A stretch of DNA of 64,000 nt from Paenibacillus psychroresistens (GTDB lineage Bacteria > Bacillota > Bacilli > Paenibacillales > NBRC-103111): assembly GCF_009728935.1 (NCBI RefSeq), contig NZ_CP034235.1, positions 4,192,001-4,256,000 of the forward strand, in the 5' to 3' direction. The number at the start of each line of letters is the position of its first letter. Position 1 is the first letter of the stretch. Under the pieces are notes generated by a model that ran no database searches, was not told the DNA's origin, and saw nothing but the letters and a program-made list of their open reading frames with translations. Both the position numbers and the translations under genes were made by a program. Positions 34,640-41,328 of the stretch are shown here, piece after piece.

Positions 34640-35508
34640 AATCGATCACCATCCTTATCATAACGAAAGAAACCTTTGCCTGTTTTGGCGCCTAAATGGC
34701 CTTTGCGGACCATCTGCTTCAATAAGAAGCTTGGTCGGTATTTAATATCACCAAATTCGCGAAACATACGCTCCATAGCCGCATAAACCGAATCTAATCC
34801 AAAGCGGTCCGCCATTTCCAAGGGTCCATAATGAAAACCATATCCTACACGCATTGCAGCATCAATATCCTCATCAGTTGCCACCCCTTCCGTTAAGGTA
34901 TGGATGGCTTCATTGATCAGTGTACATATCAATCGTGTCGTAACAAACCCCGGCGATTCGTAGACCTGAATCCCTCTTTTTTGAATCGTTTGCTCGACGA
35001 ATTCCCTTGTATTGATATAGGTTTCTTCCGATGTTTTTAGCCCGCGAATAATTTCCACTAACTGAACCTTGGCCACGGGATAAAGAAAGTGCAAACCGAT
35101 GACTCTCTCCGGCGCCGAGGTTTCATTTGCTAACTCAGTTAAACTTAAAGTCGAGGTATTGCTTGCAAAAACGGCGTCGCTATTGCCATATAAATCAAGT
35201 TCTTTGAAAATTTGTTTTTTTGCAGCTAAATCCTCGGTAATCGTTTCTATGATCATGTCGCAATTATCCAGCTGTTTGATTTGATCGGTTTTATGTATTT
35301 TAGCTAAAATTAATTTTTTCTCCGTAACGGTAAGCGCCCACTTCTCCATTTGCTTATCCAAGCTCCACTCGATCATTTGAAAGGCTTGATCCAGCTTCTG
35401 AGGGGTTTGCTCGACCAGATAGACATCTAACCCTTTGACAGCCAACATTTCTGCTATCCCCTGTCCCATCGTCCCAGCACCTATAACACCTATTCGCATA
35501 AATTTCAT
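34636..35508 (-). CDS. hbd: 3-hydroxybutyryl-CoA dehydrogenase
   Basis: This 290-residue NAD-dependent enzyme oxidises 3-hydroxyacyl-CoA in fatty acid or butyrate metabolism. The N-terminal Rossmann motif IGVIGAGTMGQGIAEM, the catalytic pair in IGLHFLYPVAKVQLVEIIRG, NEAIHTLTEG and the C-terminal GYGFHYGPLEMADRFG and LGAKTGKGFF are clear. It resembles Bacillus MmgB. The start codon follows GGGTGA. Downstream coupling to ackA suggests joint expression in carbon overflow, which is inference. Confidence 0.9.
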   Translation of the reverse strand: MKFMRIGVIGAGTMGQGIAEMLAVKGLDVYLVEQTPQKLDQAFQMIEWSLDKQMEKWALTVTEKKLILAKIHKTDQIKQLDNCDMIIETITEDLAAKKQIFKELDLYGNSDAVFASNTSTLSLTELANETSAPERVIGLHFLYPVAKVQLVEIIRGLKTSEETYINTREFVEQTIQKRGIQVYESPGFVTTRLICTLINEAIHTLTEGVATDEDIDAAMRVGYGFHYGPLEMADRFGLDSVYAAMERMFREFGDIKYRPSFLLKQMVRKGHLGAKTGKGFFRYDKDGDRL

Positions 35509-35679
35509 AACTTCACCCGCTTTGCTGAATTAAATCCAAGTTTATAGCCTTAACACCTATTATGCCTTACCATCATACATTTTTCAGTGATAAAAAGCAC
35601 TGTTGCCATTTGCAAAAATGTGTCGAATGTCTGCCAAATTAGCCGCTAAGCAGAATACTCTATGAACAAATTTGATAAT

Positions 35680-35820
35680 CAGCTGTAAGGCGGTTTTATC
35701 GCTTTACAGCATACGAACACCTCTGAAATTCAGCTGTAAGGCGGTTTTGTGGCTTTACAGCATATGAGCACATCTGAAATCCAGCTGTAAGGCGGTTTTG
35801 TGGCTTTACAACATACAAGC
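35680..35820. repeat. Three tandem copies of a 51-base intergenic element with a palindrome
   Basis: Copies start at 35680, 35731 and 35782, exactly 51 bases apart; the third is cut to about 39 bases. Each begins CAGCTGTAAGGCGGTTTT. Copy one folds as GCTGTAAGGCG / CGCTTTACAGC (11 pairs including one G-U); the later copies pair less well. Copies differ at a few bases only. The gap (35509-35873) has no gene. Confidence 0.88.
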
Positions 35821-35857
35821 AAAAAAGGCATAAGAGAACGATCCTCCTCTTATGCCT
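35821..35857 (-). terminator. Intrinsic terminator of the FtsH-like gene
   Basis: Perfect 11-base arms AGGCATAAGAG / CTCTTATGCCT with a 10-base loop are followed on the minus strand by TTTTT. It starts 17 bases beyond the stop codon. Confidence 0.88.
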
Positions 35858-35873
35858 CTCAGCACACAGCTAA

Positions 35874-37355
35874 TTAGGCGACCTGCATTAATTCTCTGAA
35901 TTGATCACCTGAAAGTACTTCTTCCTTAAGCAAAATTTCTAGCGATTGATCAAAAACAAGTCGATGTTGCTCTAAAAGCTCTCTGGTCCGTGCAATTAAT
36001 TGATCCATAATCGATGCATTCTCAATCATTAACAGCTCTTTACTAATCTGCGAACGATTAACAATTCCTAATGAAGTTAGACCGGAATCGATCATCGTTT
36101 CCACCATTTGCAAAGCTTGCTCAAAGTCATTTCTCGAGCCTGTACTGCGACTTCCATAATACATTTCTTCAGCAACTGAGCCGCCTAGAGCAATCATGAT
36201 TCGTTCCTCTAGAAATGATTTTGTGTAAAGGTATTGGTCTTGCTGAGGATTATGTCGCACGAATCCCAATGCTTGTCCCCTTGGACTTAAGGAAACCTGA
36301 GATACAGAGCCTGCTTTAACTAGCTCTGCTGTAATAGCATGCCCTAGCTCATGATAAGCTACACGAACTCGCTCATCCATTGTTGTTTCTCGATCCGATT
36401 TTTCACCTAGCATTACTTTATCGATAGCAAGCGATAAATGATGCTGAGCGATGGATTCACTGCTCTCACGCATCGCATAGATTGCCGCCTCATTCATTAC
36501 ACTTTCTAGCTGTGCTCCAGAAAATCCGAACGATTGCTCCGCTATCTTATCCAAGCTTACTTCCTCAGCCAGTGGTTTATTATTCGCATGAATGTGCAGA
36601 ATATGATTGCGGCCTTTTTTATCAGGCAGATCCACCTGAATATGTCGATCAAAACGACCCGGACGTGTTAAGGCGCTATCCAGCATTTCTTTACGATTGG
36701 TTGCCGCCATAATTAAGATGCGGGGAAAGTCATCCGTATGAATGCCATCCATTTCGGTTAACAGCTGATTCAAAGTCTGATCATATTCCCGCTGCTGCCC
36801 ACCATCTCTTTTACCGCCAATAACCTCAATTTCATCAATAAAAATAATTGCACTGTCTTTATTCTCTTTTTGAGCACGAGCTCTTGCATCTTTAAACAAA
36901 TCTCTAACGCGGCTTGCTCCTACACCAACATACATCTCAACAAATTCACTACCTGAAGCAGCCATAAAAATCGAATCCGAATAATGGGCAGAAGCCTTAG
37001 CCATCAGCGTTTTACCAGTGCCTGGAGGACCTGTCAGAAGAATGCCCTTAAGTGGACGAATCCCAAAACGCTTAATATCATCTGGTTTAATTAAAAAATC
37101 CAGAGCTTCCTGCAATTCTTTTTTAGCACGATCCTGTCCACCAATATCAGAAAAACTCAAATAGGCTGGAGTACGCTGCTTGCCTTTGCGTTCACTCCCT
37201 ACCTTGAGCCCACCACGTGAACGGGTCATCACCAGCAAGGTTGCACCAACCGCACACATAAATAGAATAGGAACAACATTAATCCCAATATACCCAAGAA
37301 AAATAAGCAGCACAGGTACAATACCAATCGCAATTTCCTTGCCATATTTACTCAT
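35874..37355 (-). CDS. Short FtsH-like membrane AAA protease
   Basis: This 493-residue protease has two membrane helices crowded into residues 7-43, then an AAA ATPase: Walker A GPPGTGKT at 109-116, Walker B IIFIDE at 170-175, and arginine-finger region ALTRPGRFDR at 229-238. A zinc metalloprotease domain follows, with HELGH at 335-339 and the later Asp in STGSRND. All catalytic residues of FtsH are there. FtsH is normally near 640 residues with an extracytoplasmic domain of about 75-100 residues between its helices; this one lacks that and is shorter. It overlaps the preceding gene by 8 bases. A main FtsH gene is expected elsewhere in the genome. Confidence 0.88.
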   Translation of the reverse strand: MSKYGKEIAIGIVPVLLIFLGYIGINVVPILFMCAVGATLLVMTRSRGGLKVGSERKGKQRTPAYLSFSDIGGQDRAKKELQEALDFLIKPDDIKRFGIRPLKGILLTGPPGTGKTLMAKASAHYSDSIFMAASGSEFVEMYVGVGASRVRDLFKDARARAQKENKDSAIIFIDEIEVIGGKRDGGQQREYDQTLNQLLTEMDGIHTDDFPRILIMAATNRKEMLDSALTRPGRFDRHIQVDLPDKKGRNHILHIHANNKPLAEEVSLDKIAEQSFGFSGAQLESVMNEAAIYAMRESSESIAQHHLSLAIDKVMLGEKSDRETTMDERVRVAYHELGHAITAELVKAGSVSQVSLSPRGQALGFVRHNPQQDQYLYTKSFLEERIMIALGGSVAEEMYYGSRSTGSRNDFEQALQMVETMIDSGLTSLGIVNRSQISKELLMIENASIMDQLIARTRELLEQHRLVFDQSLEILLKEEVLSGDQFRELMQVA

Positions 37356-37881
37356 TTGGCCACACTCCCATTTGTGCAGGCGTTCGGGGCAGGATAACGT
37401 ATTTACTATGCTCCCCGTCAGTCAATCGGACATAAACATTGGTTTCGTCCATCTCTGTCATAACTTTTAAGCCTGGAATTTCTTGATCTTGTGCTTTCAG
37501 AACCTGTGGAATATCTGCGTAGTGTTTAGTATCCATAGCTTGTGCAACATCAAATAAGGCGGTAGACCACCATTGCTCCAATTCTGGAGACGTTTGACTC
37601 TCTAAGTTAAGCTTAAGCTCACGATTGCGCAATAACGAAGCACCTTCCTTCGAGATAGTCGAATACAAATTACGCAGATCAGCATCTTTATTCAATTTCA
37701 AATCTATCGAAACCTGACTATTATTAATATTAGTTGAAACCTGATTGACACCCTGAACACCAAGAATGACGTCTTTTATCGGATTTTCCACGACATTGTT
37801 TTGATAGAAGTACCAGCCGCCGAATAACAAGGCTGAAGAAGCCGCAACAGTAATGAGAATAGGTATAAAACGTAGCTTCAT
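37348..37881 (-). CDS. Unknown membrane-anchored protein, partner of the FtsH-like protease
   Basis: I do not recognise this 177-residue protein. It has a single N-terminal helix (about residues 5-25) with an Nin-like charge pattern and about 150 residues predicted outside the membrane. A region of alternating strands (VNQVSTNINNSQVSIDLKLNKDADLRNLY) is followed by helical stretches and a C-terminal sheet (MDETNVYVRLTDGEHSKYVIL). There is no cysteine and no lipobox. The 8-base overlap with the downstream FtsH-like gene means coupled translation. I infer that it works with that protease, perhaps as its extracytoplasmic part or as an inhibitor. Confidence 0.7.
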   Translation of the reverse strand: MKLRFIPILITVAASSALLFGGWYFYQNNVVENPIKDVILGVQGVNQVSTNINNSQVSIDLKLNKDADLRNLYSTISKEGASLLRNRELKLNLESQTSPELEQWWSTALFDVAQAMDTKHYADIPQVLKAQDQEIPGLKVMTEMDETNVYVRLTDGEHSKYVILPRTPAQMGVWPNE

Positions 37882-37976
37882 TATTCACGCTTCCTTTCTG
37901 TGTATCAATTTAGGTATATTGAGAGTATATCACATCGTATATCAACTAATGGGATGCAAAGTGTGGAAATTAATAA

Positions 37977-37999
37977 GACACCGCCTCTTCAGCAGTGTC
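37977..37999 (-). terminator. Probable terminator downstream of tseB
   Basis: The minus strand gives GACACTGC, a 7-base loop, then GCGGTGTC, with one G-U pair, followed by the weak T-rich tail TTATTAATTT. It lies about 50 bases beyond the tseB stop. Confidence 0.5.
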
Positions 38000-38045
38000 C
38001 CATTCATACAAATGTATATATAACTTATAGTTTATCTCAACCATT

Positions 38046-38549
38046 TTACATCATTTGCTTATCACCGAGATTGTAGGTATCTAATAAAAAGCCATCTTTA
38101 AAATCAATATAATCATAATAGTACGTTTGTCTCCCTGATTCACCAGGTTTTTTATAATATAATTCCCAAACAAACTTATCTTTAAATTTACCTGGCATGA
38201 CGCGCATCAGCTTAGCAGTTGGTTCCTTTTGAGCAAATTGCGCTAGCAAGTCCTTATCCTTTAAGCCTTCCGACACATATTCCGTGTGAATTTCCTCATC
38301 ACTGATCCAGACAATCAACTTCTGGCCAACAGCATCTTCCCCATATACAATTTTGAAGGTTTGGTCATTAATGAATGTATCGACTTTAGTAGCTTTGGCC
38401 ATAATCGTCTTCTTATAAGCCGTATCCACTGCTTCGCTTTCTTCAGACCAAGCTCCAGCTTGAATGGTTTGAAAAAATTGCGCTAACCCAAACAGCAACA
38501 AAGCAAAAACAACAATGACACCCATTACAATGATTTTCTTATTCCACAT
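38046..38549 (-). CDS. tseB: TseB-like cell wall elongation regulator (YpmB family)
   Basis: This 167-residue protein has one N-terminal membrane helix (about 6-28) and an extracytoplasmic PepSY-like/DUF5590 domain. It matches Bacillus YpmB, now called TseB, which binds penicillin-binding protein PBP2A and affects cell elongation. In Bacillus the gene sits near dinG, as it does here within 3 kb. It follows mtaD by 3 bases, so its ribosome binding site lies inside the end of mtaD. The family call rests on length, topology and context. Confidence 0.72.
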   Translation of the reverse strand: MWNKKIIVMGVIVVFALLLFGLAQFFQTIQAGAWSEESEAVDTAYKKTIMAKATKVDTFINDQTFKIVYGEDAVGQKLIVWISDEEIHTEYVSEGLKDKDLLAQFAQKEPTAKLMRVMPGKFKDKFVWELYYKKPGESGRQTYYYDYIDFKDGFLLDTYNLGDKQMM

Positions 38550-38552
38550 AGC

Positions 38553-39851
38553 TTAATTACCTGTCAGTCGATCGAAGCAAAGCTCAAATTCTCGTTTGAT
38601 TTTCTCTTCATCCAATGTGAGGCATTTTCCTGCACGTACTAAGCAATTTCCGTCCACCCAAACATCCGTAACATCCTTAGCTGAAGCTGAATAAACCAAA
38701 TGGGAAATGTAGTTGGAACGAGGTAAAAAATGGGCTTGATCAATATCAATGGCAATAAAGTCAGCTTTATATCCGACCTTCAGACTACCTACATTATTTA
38801 ACCATATTGAATTTGCACCATCTATTGTTCCCATTTTCAAGGCTGCTGCAGCTGGAATTGCAGTTGGATCACCGGATATGCCTTTATGCAGTAAAGCAGC
38901 CAAACGCATTTCCTCGAACATATCCAAATTATTGTTGCTTGCTGCGCTGTCTGTTCCCAAGGAAACAAGCACACCTGCTTTTTGCAAAGCAACTACTCTC
39001 GCAATACCACTGGCAAGCTTTAAATTACTGCCTGGATTATGGGAAACTCGCACATCATAACGCGCTAATACTTCTATTTCCTCATCGGTTAAATGAACGG
39101 CATGAGCAAGTATGCTTGGACGTGAGAAAAAACCAAGCTTCTCCAAGTGTACGACAGGACGTTGTCCATATTGCTCCACATTCTCAGCCACTTCTCTTGC
39201 TGTTTCAGACATATGCGTATGCAGCGGTACATTCAGCTCATGTGAAGCTTCAACAAAACGTGAGATGTAGTCTGGCGTACATGTGTACGGTGCATGAGGT
39301 GAAATCATAGTCGTAATTCTACCGTCTGCCTTGCCATGCCAGTCTTTAACTAATTGCTTAGCATCATTAAGTTTGATAGTTTGCTCATCGGGTGAACAAA
39401 AACCAATAACCCCACGCGTTAAACAGCCTCTGATGCCTGCCTGTTCAACCGCCTGAGCTACTTCGTTCATTTGGTCATACATATCAACAAAGCTGGTTGT
39501 GCCGCCTTTAAGCATCTCTACAATAGAGAGCAGCGTACCGTAACGAACATCATGTGCTGTGAACTTCGCTTCTATGGGCCACATTTTCTCCTGAAGCCAG
39601 ACTTGAAGTGCCAAATCATCTCCATAACCACGCAATAGCGACATGGCTGCATGTCCATGGGTATTAACTAAGCCCGGCATATACAAACGGTGTTTACCAT
39701 CGATTACTTCATCAAAAGTTTCTAATGGTGCTGGCAGAGCTTCATGTATTCCTGTGATTGTATTGCCTTCGAAAGTCATATAACCATGTACAATTGGGTT
39801 CGATTCATCCATTGTAACAAAAATTCCGTTTTTAATGATTGTACGCAACAT
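38553..39851 (-). CDS. mtaD: 5-methylthioadenosine/S-adenosylhomocysteine deaminase
   Basis: This 432-residue metal-dependent amidohydrolase matches the MtaD family, which deaminates methylthioadenosine and S-adenosylhomocysteine. MPGLVNTHGHAAMSLLRG gives two metal histidines, followed by SPHAPYTC, HMSETAREV, and LGTDSAASNNNLDMFEEMR with the metal Asp. The open frame extends 115 codons further upstream but would cross the divergent DUF47 gene; the ATG at 39851 with AAAAGGA upstream is the real start. Guanine deaminase-type activity is an alternative. Confidence 0.87.
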   Translation of the reverse strand: MLRTIIKNGIFVTMDESNPIVHGYMTFEGNTITGIHEALPAPLETFDEVIDGKHRLYMPGLVNTHGHAAMSLLRGYGDDLALQVWLQEKMWPIEAKFTAHDVRYGTLLSIVEMLKGGTTSFVDMYDQMNEVAQAVEQAGIRGCLTRGVIGFCSPDEQTIKLNDAKQLVKDWHGKADGRITTMISPHAPYTCTPDYISRFVEASHELNVPLHTHMSETAREVAENVEQYGQRPVVHLEKLGFFSRPSILAHAVHLTDEEIEVLARYDVRVSHNPGSNLKLASGIARVVALQKAGVLVSLGTDSAASNNNLDMFEEMRLAALLHKGISGDPTAIPAAAALKMGTIDGANSIWLNNVGSLKVGYKADFIAIDIDQAHFLPRSNYISHLVYSASAKDVTDVWVDGNCLVRAGKCLTLDEEKIKREFELCFDRLTGN

Positions 39852-40017
39852 TAGAACATCATTCCTTTTCAGTGAGTTTCTTCTCTTCACAGAGTACAAC
39901 TTCAACCATATAAAATCAATATTCTTTCGATAAAAAGCTCGGTGAGACATTGCTTTTCCCCCACGTTTTGTGCTATTTTTAAGTTTGTGTAAAGAAGTAA
40001 CGGGAGGCTTATTATTG

Positions 40018-40638
40018 ATGACAACAGCAAAAAAAGGCAAAGCAGATTTTTTCGTACTATTGATTGAGGCAGCTGAGAATACGTTAAAGGCAGCACATAT
40101 TTTCCGTGAAGCCATGCTGGGTGATAAGCCACCTGCAGAATATTTCCCTATCCTTAAAGCTTTGGAGGACGAAGGCGACTCCATTACCCACAACATCTAT
40201 AAAGGCTTAAACCAAGTATTCATTACCCCGATTGATCGCGAAGACATCCTTGATTTAGCGATGAAGCTGGATGATGTAATTGATGGTATTGAAGCTACTA
40301 TTGCTCGTTTTGATTACTTGTATATTCTGAAGTCTGATCAATATATGAAGGAATTCTCCGCAGTCATCGTTTCCAGCTGCCAGCATATTCTTGACGCTTT
40401 CAAGCTGCTCTCCAAGAAGAAATACATGCAGATATCCGTTCATACGGTTATGATCAATAAGCTGGAGAATGATGGCGATCGCCTGATGCGCGAAGGAATC
40501 CGCGAAATTTTCATTAACCAACGTGATCCCTACCATGATTTCAAGCTTAAAGAAATGTATGAACGCTTAGAAGAAACTACGGATGCCTGTGAAGATGTAG
40601 CTAATATTCTCGAAAGCATTGTTATGCGTTATGCTTAA
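40018..40638 (+). CDS. DUF47 (PhoU-like) phosphate transport accessory protein
   Basis: This all-helical protein of about 206 residues has PhoU-like repeats with acidic metal-binding motifs (ALEDEGDSITH, KLENDGDRLMRE). It resembles Bacillus YkaA, which is encoded next to a low-affinity Pit phosphate permease. No pit gene is nearby here. An upstream in-frame ATG at 39970 would lengthen it by 16 residues, but GGGAGG lies just before the ATG at 40018. It faces mtaD across a divergent gap. Confidence 0.82.
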   Translation: MTTAKKGKADFFVLLIEAAENTLKAAHIFREAMLGDKPPAEYFPILKALEDEGDSITHNIYKGLNQVFITPIDREDILDLAMKLDDVIDGIEATIARFDYLYILKSDQYMKEFSAVIVSSCQHILDAFKLLSKKKYMQISVHTVMINKLENDGDRLMREGIREIFINQRDPYHDFKLKEMYERLEETTDACEDVANILESIVMRYA

Positions 40639-40653
40639 ACGCGCTTGTCTAAT

Positions 40654-40688
40654 AAAAAGAAATCGCCATTAACAGCGATTTCTTTTTT
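40654..40688. terminator. Bidirectional terminator between the DUF47 gene and rex
   Basis: The arms AAAAAGAAATCGC and GCGATTTCTTTTTT flank a 7-base loop. Confidence 0.9.
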
Positions 40689-40707
40689 GTATTTACTTCA
40701 AAAAGCT

Positions 40708-41328
40708 CTAATCCAAATAAAACGCCAAGCTTTGCAGCTCTGTTGTAAAATCAGCATGGTGAATCCGAATTTCGTTAGGAACTTTGATAATAGCTGGCGC
40801 AAAATTTAAAATCGCTTCAATCCCCGATTGAATGAATTCATCTGCTACATGCTGAGCTTCTGAAGCTGGTACTGTGATAATCCCAATCCGAATGTTCATC
40901 GACTTAATTGTTTGCTTCATTTCTTGCATCGGCTGCACGGTAAGATTATTGATTTTATCACCAACCTTGCTTTCCATGGCATCAAAAACAGCAACAATTT
41001 TCATATTATCCTTGAGAAAAGCATTATAATTGCTAAGTGCTCTGCCTAAGTTACCCGCTCCAACTAGTGCAACTTGAATAAATTGATCCAGCTTGAGAAT
41101 CTGGCGAATCTTCTCTATTAGGTAATTAACATCATAACCAATCCCCTTTTTGCCAAACTCGCCAAAATAAGCTAGATCCTTGCGGATTTGTGCAGGATTC
41201 AGATCAAGCTTTTGCCCTAAATCGCTTGAGGATACGGTTTGCACATTCTGCAGATGAAGTACATTCAAATATCGTAAATAAATGGGCAGCCTCCGTACAA
41301 CCGCCTCCGATATTTTAGGTGTTTTCAT
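40708..41328 (-). CDS. rex: Redox-sensing transcriptional repressor Rex
   Basis: This 206-residue repressor has a winged-helix DNA-binding domain (about 1-80, motif SSDLGQKLDLNPAQIRKDLAYFGEFG) and a C-terminal Rossmann domain (about 85-205) with VALVGAGNLGRAL. Rex senses the NADH/NAD+ ratio and releases its operators when NADH is high, derepressing fermentation and respiration genes. It overlaps the dinG stop region by 14 bases, so it shares that transcript. Typical targets could include qcr or fermentation genes, but I found no convincing Rex box in the window. Confidence 0.94.
   Translation of the reverse strand: MKTPKISEAVVRRLPIYLRYLNVLHLQNVQTVSSSDLGQKLDLNPAQIRKDLAYFGEFGKKGIGYDVNYLIEKIRQILKLDQFIQVALVGAGNLGRALSNYNAFLKDNMKIVAVFDAMESKVGDKINNLTVQPMQEMKQTIKSMNIRIGIITVPASEAQHVADEFIQSGIEAILNFAPAIIKVPNEIRIHHADFTTELQSLAFYLD

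Noticed and set aside
35680..35820. CRISPR array
   Set aside because: Copies are directly adjacent with a constant 51-base period and no unique spacers; no cas genes are near.
39852..40196. N-terminal extension of the mtaD frame by 115 codons
   Set aside because: It crosses the divergent DUF47 gene, lacks similarity to amidohydrolases, and a proper start with ribosome binding site exists at 39851.
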